A stretch of 64,000 nt of DNA from Prorocentrum cordatum (GCA_963575745.1 CAUYUJ010015497.1:113566-177565), one strand, 5' to 3'; positions 31,125 through 41,221 are shown, counted from the stretch's first letter. Made by a program: numbers and translations. The notes: generated from the sequence alone by a model not told the origin.

Positions 31125-31922
31125 AGGAGGAGGAGGAGGAGGAGGAGGAGGAGGAGGAGGAGGAGGAGGGGGAGGAGGGAGGCGATGGAGGAAGAGGAGG
31201 AGGAGGAGGAGGAGGAGGAGGAGGAGGAGGAGGAGGAGGAGGGAGGAGGGAGGCGAAGGAGGAAGAGGAGGAAGAGGAGGAGGAGGAGGAGAGGGAGGAG
31301 GAGGAGGAGGAGGAGGAGGAGGAGGAGGAGGAGGAGGGAGGAGGAGAGGAGCAGGAGGAGGAGGAGGAGGAGGAGGAGGAGGGGGAGGGGAGGAGGAGGG
31401 AGGAGGAGGAGGAGGAGGAGGAGGAGGAGGAGGGAGGAGGAGGAGGAGGAGGAGGAGGAGGAGGAGGAGGAGGAGGAGAGGAGGAGGAGAGGAGGAGAAG
31501 GAGGAGGATAACAAAGAAAAGGAAGGTGTAGAGGAGGAGAAGAAGGAGGAGGCGGAGGGGGGTGAGGAGGAGGAGGAGGATGAGGAGGAGGATGAGGAGG
31601 AGGAGGAGGAGGAGGAGGAGGAGGAGGGGGAGGAGGAGGAGGAGGAGGAGGAGGGGAGGAGGAGGAGGAGGAGGAGGGGGAGAGGGGGAGGAGGAGTAGG
31701 AGGCGGAGGAGGAGGCGGAGGAGGAGGAGGAGGAGGAGGAGGAGGGGAAGGGAGGCGAAGGAAGAGGAGGAGGAAGAAGAGGAGGAGGAGGCGGAGGGAG
31801 GAGGAGGAGGAGGAGAGGAGGGAGGAGGAGGAGGAGGAGGAGGAGGAGGAAGGGAGGGAGGCGAAAGAAGAGGAGAAGAAAAGAGGAGGAGGAGGGGAGG
31901 AGGAGGAGGAGGAGAAGGGGCA
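31125..31922 (+). repeat. 800-bp GGA purine tract
   Basis: (GGA)n with local duplications such as GGGAGGAGGGAGGCGAAGGA; 31,140-31,260 contains two copies of a ~60-bp unit. Polarity mirrors the CTC tract at 30,935-31,025. Confidence 0.95.
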
Positions 31923-31934
31923 GGACGTGGGCAC

Positions 31935-32215
31935 AGGGAGGCCGACTACGTCTGCTTCGGGATGTTGGCCGCGCTCCCGCGCATCGGACATCCCAGGCCC
32001 CGGCCGGCACGCCCCTCACCGCTTGGAGTGGCCGCCGTCTCAGACAGCTGGCCAACCTCAGGGGAGCCGCCCTCCCTGAGGGAAGGGCAGCGGAGGTGTC
32101 TGCCAGGTCCCGATCAACGAGCTCAGCCGCGGCAGAGACCCGCGCGCGAAGCCAGAGGACGAGAAAGAAGAAGAGGAGGAGGAGGAGGAGGAGGAGGAGG
32201 AGGAGGAAGAAGCAG
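31935..32215 (+). CDS. Possible coding segment ending in an acidic GAG run
   Basis: Short protein-like pieces in different frames: READYVCFGMLAALPRI (31,939-31,990), RRLRQLANLRGAALPEGRAA (32,035-32,095) and QVPINELSRGRDPRAKPEDE leading into a poly-Glu GAG tract at 32,165. The pieces would need splicing or indels to be joined. Tentative. Confidence 0.3.
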
Positions 32216-32839
32216 CAAGAGGGGGGAGGGGGGGAAGAGGGCGGCCGCGGGAAGGGGATACTCACGGCGCGCAGAACAGCACCGTGGGCGGCCGGTGCCG
32301 CCAGCCTGCGCGGAGGCACCCTGGCAGTGGACGCGGGGCGGCATGACTGTCACACCCAAGGGCTGAGGCAGAGGCCGCAGGCGTGAAGATCGAGGAAAAC
32401 CACGCCGGGACTGAAGAAGTCAGAGTCGTCATCGGAAATCGGGGGTCGCAAGGCCGATGCCTCCGCTCGAGGTCGGCCGCACGGCAGCTTGACCGCCTGG
32501 CAAAAGGGGCCTTCGGGGCGCGGCTGCTGCTGGGGGGGGGGGGGCGCGACGGGTCCAAGTCCACACGCGCAGGCCTCGGCGATCGGGGGGGCCCTGTTCG
32601 GGGGTTGATAGAGGCGCTCCTGGCCCAAGGTGCCCTTGGCTTCTCGCTCAATCTTGGAACCCCTGGGGCCCTCTGGGCCTCGTGAGGGGTTCCCTGGAGG
32701 CCGTGGGGGCCTCCTTGGGGATCCTGAACGCACCCCCGAATCGCACCTCTTGCAACGCCCGGCCCGTGGGCCCGCACCAGGCCACTCTGGCTACAGGGTC
32801 ACTCTTACGCGTGCGTGGGACTGGGGGCCGCCTGGGGGG

Positions 32840-32905
32840 GCTCTACCGAGCGTGGGGGAAGTTTGCGCCTTCCGTGGCGGCAGCTTTCCCAGTAGACCCC
32901 CCCCA
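32840..32905 (+). repeat. CTCTACCGAGCGTGGG repeat, unit 1
   Basis: GGCTCTACCGAGCGTGGGGG followed by AAGTTTGCGCCTTCCGTGGCGG recurs at 33,145-33,205. Confidence 0.8.
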
Positions 32906-32919
32906 CTTGAGCAGTGACC

Positions 32920-33140
32920 GACCGTCCCGCCATTCCTGGAGGCCTACCACGACATGTTCTTAGAACCCAAGAATGTTCTAAGCACAAAATCAATGTTCTT
33001 AGAACATACATCAGATGTGATGAAACAAGACAGCCCCAGCCAGAAATGTTCTAAGAACATTTCGTGCAGACCGCAACAGGCTCTCAGAACATTGTCTGGT
33101 AGGCCTATAGGCACGCCAGGACGCTTCGCCACTGCTTGAG
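32920..33140 (+). repeat. TTCTTAGAACAT repeat, copy 1
   Basis: Several ATGTTCTTAGAACAT-type palindromes in an AT-rich ~200-bp block beginning GACCGACCGTCCCGCCATTC. It matches 36,360-36,560 in the same orientation. Two CTCTACCGAGCGTGGG units bracket it. Confidence 0.8.
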
Positions 33141-33144
33141 GGGT

Positions 33145-33205
33145 GGCTCTACCGAGCGTGGGGGAGGTTTGCGCATTCCGTGGCGGTGGCTTCCCCAGCA
33201 GCAGA
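33145..33205 (+). repeat. CTCTACCGAGCGTGGG repeat, unit 2
   Basis: Second copy of the 32,840 unit, directly after the TTCTTAGAACAT block. Confidence 0.8.
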
Positions 33206-33324
33206 CAGAAGATGAAGGACAAAGCAACACATCCCCACTTATTTAAATACATCCAATTTTCTAATTGTTGCACGCAATCGAGGGCGCATCTGTCATCATC
33301 TTACCTCAGAGATACTACGACGCC

Positions 33325-33540
33325 CATTAATCCCTCCTACTACTCCTACCTCTCCACTCCTCCTCCTGCTCATCCTCCTCTCCTCCTACTCCTCCTCCTC
33401 ATATCCTCCTCCTGTCCTCACTACTCCTCTCACACTCCTATTCCTCTCCTCCCACCCTTCATCATCCTTCTCTCCTGTCTCTCTCCTCCTCCTCCCCTCA
33501 CCCACTCCCCATACCTCCTACACCCCCTCCTTCCTCCCCC
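33325..33540 (+). repeat. CTCCT/ACTCCT pyrimidine tract
   Basis: Degenerate CTCCTCCTACTCCTAC units, pyrimidine on the plus strand. Confidence 0.85.
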
Positions 33541-33675
33541 GCGGCGGCAGCGCGCCTTCCCCCCCCCCCCGCGCCCCGCCCGCTCTCGGACAGCAGGCCC
33601 GGCGGCACGGCGTCGAGCACGCCGACCCCGGGGGGGGCGTGCGGCGCGCCGCCGGGCGGGGCCCCTTCGGGGGCG

Positions 33676-33905
<230 letters not shown>

Positions 33906-34027
33906 CTCGGGCGCGCCTTCTCCCTCACTCCTCTTCGCTGCTTTTTTTGTCCCCCCCCTTCCCCTCCGGCCTCCATCCTTTCTCTCGGCCGCGAGCAGGG
34001 GGGGGGGGGGAAGTGACAAGGAGAAGG

Positions 34028-34105
34028 CCGTCTGAAAGGTTCTTTGTGTCCTCGGGGAAAGCTTAGGAAACTTGTCAAAAGGCTGGGAGACTTCCGAATC
34101 TTCTG
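34028..34105 (+). repeat. CTTCTGAGAAG repeat, left part of interrupted copy
   Basis: Matches 5,700-5,780 up to GACTTCCGAATCTTCTG, where family A copy 2 begins. The remainder resumes at 34,301. Confidence 0.8.
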
Positions 34106-34300
34106 TCGGGGGCGGCCAAGAGGGGGGCTTCCAAGAAGGGGGGGGATCGTAAATCATGGCCAGCGGCATGTGCGCGGCCCAGGCAGGGGGCCGGGATGCA
34201 TTGAAAGAAAAAGAGGCGCCATGAAATCTGGGGAGTTATCATGACCCCCGCCATGATATCCCCCCCCCCTAGTCATCACCCCACTCTTTGCCGCCCCCGA
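34106..34300. mobile_element. Short inverted-repeat element, family A, copy 2 (exact TSD)
   Basis: 195 bp from TCGGGGGCGGCCAAGAGGGG to its inverted counterpart ending TTTGCCGCCCCCGA, flanked by exact TTCTG pentamers (34,101-34,105 and 34,301-34,305). The host sequence is the CTTCTGAGAAG repeat, whose uninterrupted copies at 5.7 and 41.2 kb act as empty sites. An internal hairpin pairs TATCATGACCCCCGCCATGATA. Confidence 0.88.
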
Positions 34301-34340
34301 TTCTGAGAAGGCCCACCCCTTCTGACTTTCCCTCTGGGGT
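34301..34340 (+). repeat. CTTCTGAGAAG repeat, right part of interrupted copy
   Basis: TTCTGAGAAGGCCCACCCC resumes the alignment with 5,779-5,812 after the insertion. Confidence 0.75.
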
Positions 34341-34439
34341 CGCCGCCGATTATGAACAACTCCTCCCTGTCGCACCCCGAGGCGCGTCGGCAGGGCGGGC
34401 TGGGCGTTTCGCCTGAGACGTCCACTTCGTCCATGAGCC

Positions 34440-35075
34440 TGAAACTCAAGAGCTGGCAGCAGCTTCGCAGATGGATGGCGCGTCGCTTCCAAAATGTGGT
34501 TCTCGCCTTGCCGCTGCGCATACTCTCGGCGGGGGACAAACCTCCCTTTAGCAAACCTCCCCTTAGTGAAAACGACCTAGGACCGAAACCGACGGACCTG
34601 GACCTGCAAAAATGACGGCCGCGACGCCCTCTCGCGATCAGGAAACGGCCAATTCGCTAATCGACGTGTCAAAATAGGAGGTCTACCAACCTCCGATACT
34701 CGTATTCAAAGTCTGCAGAAGTTTCCACATGGAAGGCGGCCCGGTTTTTTTTAATGTGGCCCCCGCCCTGGTGCCGCGCAGACTCGTTGTAAGCATGTGC
34801 CAGGGCTGCACGGATGGAGGGCAGCATGTTTTCCAACATGTGGCTCTCGCCTTAGCGCCGCCCACATTCACTTTCAGAAGAAAACTGCAAGAGCTTCGCG
34901 GCTGAAGGGCGGGCCGCTTTCAATACGTGGCTCTCGCCTCGGCGCCGCGCACGCTCGTAAAACAAAAACTGCGGGAGCTTCACGGATGGAGGGCAGGCCG
35001 CGTTCAAAATGTAGCTCTCGCCTGAGCGACGCGCACAGTCGCTTCAAGAGTTTACAGCAGTTTCAACGGTTCTCA
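34440..35075 (+). repeat. ~95-bp degenerate tandem repeat
   Basis: Units near 34,455, 34,725, 34,805, 34,890 and 34,980 share GAGCTTCACGGATGGAGGGC, TTCAAAATGTGGCTCTCGCC and CGCGCACGCTCG. The first unit is separated from the rest by the repeat at 34,525-34,690. Confidence 0.75.
34525..34690 (+). repeat. ~165-bp interspersed repeat, copy 1
   Basis: GGACAAACCTCCCTTTAGCA, GACCGAAACCGACGGACCTG and GCCAATTCGCTAATCGACGT are shared in order with 48,372-48,540, same orientation, at roughly 85 percent identity by eye. Confidence 0.85.
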
Positions 35076-35394
35076 TGGCTAATGTTCCAGGAAAGGCATT
35101 TGGTTGGTACGATGTCGGCCTGTCAGGGCTCAACAATTACGTTGATTCGTGGTGTTGACCACCCAGGAACGGTGCCCCGGTACGATTCAGGATCGTCCAG
35201 ATGCAACAGTGACGGTGTGATTCGCGGCGCTGAAGCCCCAGGAATGGTGCTCTAACAGAAAGGACGATTTTCAAACACGTGTCTCCCAATGGGGAACTTC
35301 CCTCATTGAAAATGAACCATGTATGGGGCCTGTAAAAAGGGAATTTGGAGGGAGCGTTTAGTGCAATATCGTTGATGAGTCTTGGGGTTACACT

Positions 35395-36005
35395 GGTCCT
35401 CCTCCTATTCCTCACTCATCCGCTCCGTTCTCCTCCGCCTCCTCCTCGGCATCCTCCTCCACCTGCTCCTTCTCGTCCCTCTTCCTCCTCTACCCCCTCC
35501 TGCTCCTCCTCTACCCCCTCCTGCTCCTCCTACACCTCCTCATCCTCCATGCTCGTCATCCTCCTGTTACCTGATCGTCATCCCCCTCCTCCCTCCTCAT
35601 CTTTCTCTACCTCGTCCTTCTCCTCCTCCTCCTCATCATCATCATCGTCATCCGTGTCCTTCTCCTCCTCCTCCTCCGCCTCCTACTTCGCCTCCTCCTC
35701 CTCCTCCTCCTCCTCCTCCTCGTTATCCTCCTCGAACCTCGAATCTCGGACCTCGTCCTCCTCCTCCTCCTCCACCACCTCCTCATCTTCCTCCTCCCTC
35801 ATTCTCCCCCCCTCATCCTGCCTTCTCTGCCTCCTCGTCCTCCCTCCTCCCTCCTCCTCTTCCTCCTCCACATTTGAACCAAGTGAAAGAAGTTGTCCCC
35901 CTCCTCCTCCTCCTCCTCCTCCTCCTCCTCCTCCTCCTCATCCTCTTCTGCCTCCTCCTACTCCTCCTCGTCGTCGTCCTCCTCCTCCTCCTCCTCCTCT
36001 TCGGA
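35395..36005 (+). repeat. 600-bp CTCCTC pyrimidine tract
   Basis: Degenerate (CTC)n with TCATCATC and ACCCCCTCCTGCTCC interruptions. At 35,494-35,530 a short block is tandemly duplicated. A 20-bp purine-rich break, GAACCAAGTGAAAGAAGTTG, splits it at 35,877. Confidence 0.9.
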
Positions 36006-36380
36006 ACCATGTGAACCATGCATGCACGCCGGCGCCTGAAAGAGACGGCACCTCAGCTGAGCCGTACGGACGCCGCATGTGCTGGAGACTGTGCAGGCCT
36101 TCCCGCAGAGAAGATCCCACCCACTCGCCCATCCCCACCGCACCAAATGCGCAGACCATGCAACATAGGCCGTGCGAATGCGGATGCGTTGCTGGGCCTC
36201 CCGCGGCGGTTCGGCACGACTCGGGCACCCCCCAGAACGCCCTCGGCGACGCGCAGCTGCTGGAGAACATTACGAGGCGAGAGAACGCCCCGAGAGCAGA
36301 ACAAAACTTCCGAAACGCCTCCTGGGCCCGCCTTCACCCTCCACCCCCCTGGGCATGGTCCGACCGTCCCAGCAATCCGC
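36006..36380 (+). CDS. Possible coding segment, unrecognised
   Basis: Immediately downstream of the CTC tract a plus frame reads HRPCECGCVAGPPAAVRHDS, then PQNALGDAQLLENITRRENA and EQNFRNASWARLHPPP, with more natural composition than its surroundings. A DNA-level match to 46,715-46,740 (CACCCCCCAGAGGGCTCTCG) shows part of it is repeated, so a repeat-derived frame is possible. Confidence 0.35.
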
Positions 36381-36560
36381 TAGGCGTATCTCGACATGCT
36401 CTTAGAACCACAGGACGTCCTCAAATCAAAAACAGCGTTCTTAGAACATGAAGCCAGTGTACTCAAACAAGGCTGGCTCAGCCAGAGGTGTTCGCGCAAG
36501 CCACACAAGGTTCTCATACCATGTTCTGGTTATCGGCAAGCCAGAACGCCTCGACACTGC
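36360..36560 (+). repeat. TTCTTAGAACAT repeat, copy 2
   Basis: Same order of motifs as 32,920-33,140: GACCGTCCCAGCAATCC, CATGCTCTTAGAACCAC, GTTCTTAGAACATGAAG and ACACAAGGTTCTCATACCAT. Confidence 0.8.
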
Positions 36561-36609
36561 CTGCCCCCCACCCCTCCTGCGGGCTTGACCCCCGCCAGTG
36601 GCCGCCGCG

Positions 36610-36735
36610 CGTCGTCGTCTTCGTCGTCGTCGTCGTCGTCGCCGCCGTCATTGGCAGCGGCGTCGTCCTCGTCCACCTCGTCGTCGTCGTCCTCCTCCTC
36701 CTCCTCGTCGCCCTCGTCGACGTCGTCGCCTCCGC
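36610..36735 (+). repeat. GTC/CTC trinucleotide tract
   Basis: (GTC)n mixed with (CTC)n, giving poly-Asp/Glu on the minus strand, where it may continue the adjacent coding-like segment. Confidence 0.85.
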
Positions 36736-36744
36736 TCATCCTCC

Positions 36745-37060
36745 CGCCCCTCACGTGCGGGCGGAGGCGCTCCCGCCCCGCCCCCCCGGCCGCCGTGCGG
36801 GGCGGGCGCCTGTTTCCGAGGCGACCTGCGAGAGCAGCGCCGATGGCCTCGCGCGCGCGCAAAGAAGGGAAAAACGCGTGAGCATCACCGCTCGCCGGTC
36901 CGCCCGGGTGTCTTGGATCTGCGCCTCGGCCGCCCTGAAGGGCGCCTGGGGCGCCAACTCCCGGATGGGGGAGGGGGGCAGGCTTCTTGGAAGGAGGCTC
37001 CTTCTCAGAAGGCGCCGGCTCGACCTCTACGATACAGAGAAAAGGCCCGCGTCTTCTAGG
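36745..37060 (-). CDS. Possible minus-strand coding segment
   Basis: Two protein-like frames in succession: CIVEVEPAPSEKEPPSKKPA, then QAPFRAAEAQIQDTRADRRA and VMLTRFSLLCARARPSALLS. The phase change near 36,965 has no intron-sized gap. The acidic tract at 36,610-36,735 would follow. Unrecognised. Confidence 0.4.
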
Positions 37061-37156
37061 ACGAAGCAGGGGCGCCTCTGAGGAGCCTTTCCCCCCCTCC
37101 CCCATACCCACCCTGTGCGCGCCGCCAGGGGACCGCCGCAAGTGTATGCTCGTGCA

Positions 37157-37377
37157 TGATGGGATTGTTCTCCACCGCCACCACCACCATAAGTTTGAGG
37201 GGGAGGGGGTCCTCTACCACCTCCTCCTCCCTCTCCTCCTCCTCCTCCTCCTCCTCCTCTTCGTCGTCCTCCTCCTCCTCCTCCTCCTCTTCGTCGTCCT
37301 CCTCCTCCTCCTCGTCCTCCGCCTCCTTCCCCCCTCAAAACTTTATGGTGGTGGTGGTGGAAACAGCAGGCCCATCA
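37157..37377. mobile_element. Foldback element, family B, copy 1 (exact TSD)
   Basis: 221 bp starting TGATGGGATTGTTCTCCACC and ending in the inverted arm GTGGAAACAGCAGGCCCATCA. The arms are about 45 bp and imperfect. The centre is a CTC/CTT microsatellite. Exact GTGCA pentamers flank it (37,152-37,156 and 37,378-37,382). TG...CA ends with a 5-bp duplication also recall a solo LTR, but the long inverted arms argue for a foldback or MITE type. Confidence 0.85.
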
Positions 37378-37439
37378 GTGCAGGTTCCTGCTGCTCCAAG
37401 GTCTGCAGGTCCCGCCCCCGGCCGGAGAAGCCTGCTTTC

Positions 37440-37670
37440 TCGGGCCACGGGGCCGTCAGAAAGAGCGGCCCGGGGGCTGCGGAGCCTGCACCAGGTGGTG
37501 GCGGTCGAGGCGTGCCGGGGGCCCACACGGCGAACAATAAATCCGAGCGCCAGGTCCGGGTTCACAAAATCGGGCGGTCCATGTTGTTGTTCTAGTTTTG
37601 TTATGATCCTGGCGTTGTGGCGCCATGTGTCGGGCTCCAGGGGGCCACATCGGGGCCCGTAGGAATTCAT
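37440..37670 (-). CDS. Possible coding segment with PLEPD motif
   Basis: Minus frame from 37,670: CGPLEPDTWRHNARIITKLE, then GPPDFVNPDLALGFIVRRVG and a Ser/Arg-rich continuation. Clearly protein-like. It shares PLEPD plus flanking DNA (ATGTGGCC...CTGGAGCCCGACA) with the segment at 63,759-64,000. Family B copy 1 lies just downstream. Confidence 0.5.
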
Positions 37671-37834
37671 CTGGGACGGAAAGGCTACCCTGATAGATCG
37701 CGGAGACGGAAGACTCGAGTTTGTGAGGGCCTCCAGTTTGCTTAACGGGGCCGTCAGAAAATTAACGGAGCCCCGACACCACCATAATCACCCCACCATC
37801 ATCACCACCGTCACCCTCGGCATCGGCATCGCAG

Positions 37835-37910
37835 GAAAAAGAGAGAGAGAGAGAGAACAACAAAAAAAAAGAAGAGAGAAAGAGAGAGAGAGAGAGAGAA
37901 ACGAGACAGA
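37835..37910 (+). repeat. GA/AAAG purine tract
   Basis: (GA)n with an A9 run, purine on the plus strand. Confidence 0.9.
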
Positions 37911-38124
37911 GATCCGCCGGCCCCCTTGCGGGGCCACCAGGCTGCGAGGATGAGGATTACAGCTCCCTGTTCCAGTTGCAGCTTCCTGTTTCCACTGTTA
38001 CAGTCCTGCTTTCTGCCTCCTTACTGCTAATTGTTCCTGTCCGCGCGAGGGGTGGGAGCCCCAAACATGTTTTTTGTGTTACCACGCCCTGGGATGGCTC
38101 TCAGAATTCGTGGGGGGGCGTGGG

Positions 38125-38665
38125 ACACGTACAAATACTTGATATTCGCCTCCCCGAGGCCATAAGCCCTAGTAAGTTGCTTCCGTATTCGCGTCCCGAG
38201 GCCATAAACCTCAGAAAATTATACAATGCTCGCGTCCCCGAAGCCATAATCCCTCATATATTAGATGATGTGTGCGTCCCCGAGGCCACAAACCCTCATA
38301 CATTACATAATATTCGCGTCCCCGATGCCATATACCCTCGTAGATTACACAATATTCGCGCCCCCGTCCCCGAGGCCGCAAACATTTGTAAATTACACCA
38401 TGCTTGCGTTCCCGAGGCCAAGCACCGTCGCAAATTACACGATATTCGCGTCCCTGAGGCCATACACCCTTACAGATTAAGCAAGATGTGCGCACCCAAG
38501 GCCATCGTCCCTGGTAGCTCAATCAATATTTGCGCCCCCGAGGCAACACACTTCTGTAAATTAGAAAATACTCGCGTTCCCGAAGCCATAATTCATCGTA
38601 AACTACTGCGTGTTCTCGCCACCGAAGCCATAAACCCTCGTAAATTAGTATTGGCCCTCGCGTGA
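38125..38665 (+). repeat. ~42-bp tandem repeat, array 2
   Basis: About 13 units of the same TCGCGTCCCCGAGGCCATAA/CGTAAATTA repeat as 27,420-28,035, same orientation. The open plus frame (~205 codons) is a repeat artefact because 42 is a multiple of 3. Confidence 0.85.
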
Positions 38666-38824
38666 AGTCCTGGCATTGCTTCACGTCAGCGTCCAGACAT
38701 CCCAACACAGCTCTGGGGACCAGCGACATGGGGGCGAAGCCCTTACGGAGAAAGACATAACGATCCGTTTTTACTCAAACACCGAACCCCCCAAAAAACT
38801 CATTCCCGCGGGGGGGGCAGGAAG

Positions 38825-38995
38825 AACGATGCGGAATCCGATTGAAATCCTTGTGGAAACCGATTGGGATTCTACTAAAGTCAGATTGGGATCTGAGTGG
38901 GAACCTGTTGGGATCTGATTGGGACACTATTGGGACCCTCAGGGCACATATTGAAATCCGATTGGAATCTGATCAAAATCATGCTGGGAATCATC
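38825..38995 (+). repeat. 11-mer GATTGGGATCT repeat
   Basis: Degenerate undecamers such as GATTGGGATCT and GTTGGGATCTG, in places doubled to 22 bp. Confidence 0.75.
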
Positions 38996-39074
38996 TTGCA
39001 CCCAGATACGTTCCCCCCCCTCGCAGTGGCGGAAGCCCGAAAAAGTCCCCAACAGATCTCCAACAGGGTACACT

Positions 39075-39170
39075 GACGGGGGAACCGGACGGACATGTCG
39101 AGCTCTCGGCCCGCGGCCCCGAGAGGATCCCAGGAGGCCGCAAAAGGCCCCAGAAGGACCCCAGGACCCC
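39075..39170 (+). repeat. GCCCAAGA-family fragment
   Basis: ACCGGACGGACATGTCGAGC with GGCCCCGAGAGGATCCCAGG matches 61,815-61,850 and the GAGCC blocks near 42,800 and 52,375. Confidence 0.6.
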
Positions 39171-39174
39171 CCCA

Positions 39175-39320
39175 AGAGGTAGAGCTCCCTATGGGGCCAC
39201 GATCCTCGTGAGGGGTGTGCCGACATGGCCCGAAGTCGCCATGCGAGCCCTGCAACTGGCGCCTTCGGTGGAGCTCCCTATGGGGCCACGGAACGTTGTA
39301 CCGGATGTGCCGGAACAGAG
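39175..39320 (-). repeat. ~90-bp GTGTGCC repeat, minus copy
   Basis: Two units with GAGCTCCCTATGGGGCCACG, the reverse complement of the array at 53,155-53,870. The first reads on through ATCCTCGTGAGGGGTGTGCC, identical to the window end at 63,968. Confidence 0.85.
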
Positions 39321-39657
39321 GCATGCGGAGGGCACAGGAGGGGGAGGGGGAGGAAGGTGCGCTGTCTCTTGAAAACGAGGACCCAACCCCACAGGATGGT
39401 TGGGAAAAATTGGGTGCTGGAGCCGACGCCGTGGGCTTCTGAAACCACCTTCCCTCAGAACAGTTCGGTGCTGGAACCGACGGGTCTTCCAGGCATTAGC
39501 AGCTGGAACCACTTTCCCTAATAAAAATTGCGCGCTGGAGCCACACCCCGTTCAGGACAGAGTGGAGGTAGGGGGGGGACAGGCCCGAAGGCGGGTGTCC
39601 TAGCGTTGTAGTCGCGCCTCGTCCCCCAATGGGGGCAGTCTGCGCGCGCTCGTGCGC

Positions 39658-40000
39658 GTGCGGTTGGTCGGTCGGTCGGTCGAACGGTCGGTCGTCGTCG
39701 GTCGGTCGGTCGGTCGGACCGCTCGTTCGGGCCGGTCGTCGGTCGTAAGTCGGTCGTCGTCGCCAGTCGTCGTCGTGTCGGTTGGTTGGTTGGTCGCTCC
39801 GGTCGTCGGTCGGCGGTCGGTCGGTCTGATCGGTCGGTCGGTCGGTAGCCGGTCGGCCGTCGTCTCGGTCGGTCGGTCGGTCGGTCCGTCGGTCGGTCAG
39901 TAGTCGTCGTCGTCGTCGTCGTTGGTCGTCGTCGTCTCGGTCGGTCGGTCGGTCTGTCGGTCGGTCGGTCCGTCGTCGTCGTCGGTCGTCGTCGTTGTTG
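39658..40000 (+). repeat. GGTC/GTC repeat
   Basis: (GGTC)n interleaved with (GTC)n and GGTTGGTTGGTCGC variants. Confidence 0.9.
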
Positions 40001-40009
40001 TGGCTCCCT

Positions 40010-40138
40010 CATGGCTCCCTCGTGACTCCCTCACGGCTCCCTCACGGCTTTCTCATGGCTCCCTCATGGCTCCATCATGGCTCCCTCATGGCTCCGTCAA
40101 GGCTCCCTCATGGCTCCCTCATGGCGCTCTCTCAAGTC
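40010..40138 (+). repeat. 11-mer TCATGGCTCCC array
   Basis: About 11 units at 11-bp spacing, little diverged. Confidence 0.9.
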
Positions 40139-40186
40139 GCGCCACTCGGGCCAAACAAGCTACGGATGCAAAGATGATCAAAACAT

Positions 40187-40428
40187 GACGCACGTCTGAA
40201 AACGCCCCCGATACTTGCACATGCGGTGGACACGGGGGCGGGAAACCGGTTGGCACGTTCGGTTCGACGCAGCGTGTTGTTAAAGCAGTTCAGCAGGGTA
40301 GCAAACTCAAAAAGCAGGCAGCAGCCTCTCGGCAGTACCTTGCCATCAAACGGATTGAACAATCAGGACTTGAAGCTGGGGCCTCCTACGGATCCAAGGC
40401 CTACGGTTATGCTGTGTTCATTTACTTT
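40187..40428 (+). CDS. Unrecognised protein, strong coding segment
   Basis: A plus frame opening after TGA at 40,184-40,186 reads CGGHGGGKPVGTFGSTQRVV, then KLKKQAAASRQYLAIKRIEQ and EAGASYGSKAYGYAVFIYF; the base composition is balanced and not repetitive. GTAGGC right after FIYF (about 40,426) is a possible 5-prime splice site; the frame itself stays open to 40,878 but loses protein character. No start codon was chosen. The segment follows a satellite directly. Confidence 0.5.
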
Positions 40429-40724
40429 GTAGGCGTATTGACGCCGCTCCGGGGAGCGGCAAGGGAGAAAGATGTATCACCACGGTCATGGACTTCAGAA
40501 CACACTGCCTGGATCCAGGCATTCGGCGTCCCATCCTATGTTGAAGCATTAGCTCCATGTGCGGATCCACGAGCCTGGAGCAGGTCCAGGCACCGCCAAA
40601 GCCTGGCCAACTGTCTTCGAGCAGATGAACACACGGGCACCCGAAATGCGTACTCGTCATATCCGAGGACCCCAGACGGGCTCTTACTCATCAGATGCTT
40701 CTCCTGGATTCCAGAGTCTCCTGA

Positions 40725-41010
40725 TCAGATGTTTGGCATGTGCCGGATCTTTTCCAAGAAGTTCAACTCGAGCCGGTTGCACTCCCTGGGCCAGGAACGA
40801 ATATCCGTTTGGATGGCCAGAAGTCTAGTCTCCAAGCTCTGCAGCGGCGGCGGACCGCTACTGCGGGGCTCGATTTGAAGGAGGCGTAGACAACCAGAGC
40901 CTGTCTCCTCTGCCCAATCAGTTGCAAGATGCACCGCACGAGAGGCAATTGGCATAACTTCTTCTGTGCATCGCGGCAGGTAGCGCGCGGCTGGAGACCC
41001 GTAAGCAAGA
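40725..41010 (-). CDS. Possible minus-strand coding segment
   Basis: The minus frame has VHLATDWAEETGSGCLRLLQ and LETRLLAIQTDIRSWPRECN, continuing LELNFLEKIRHMPNI to a stop at 40,725. It looks like a helical protein tail. The opposite strand is also open here, with poorer composition. Confidence 0.4.
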
Positions 41011-41221
41011 CGCAGGGATTTCACCAGGGAGTAGTTGCCGGGATTGTCGAGTCGAACCAAAACTACAATGAAATTGAAGCGTGTGTTGGGCATCGCGGCA
41101 CCACTCCGCGAAGCTGGACGGTGGTGGAACCACCACCAGTAGATACAGAGAAGTGGCAGGCCACGGGATTGGAAGGCGAGTTGTACCCAAGCTGTCTTTG
41201 GCATGTCGGCGGCGAGCTCAG

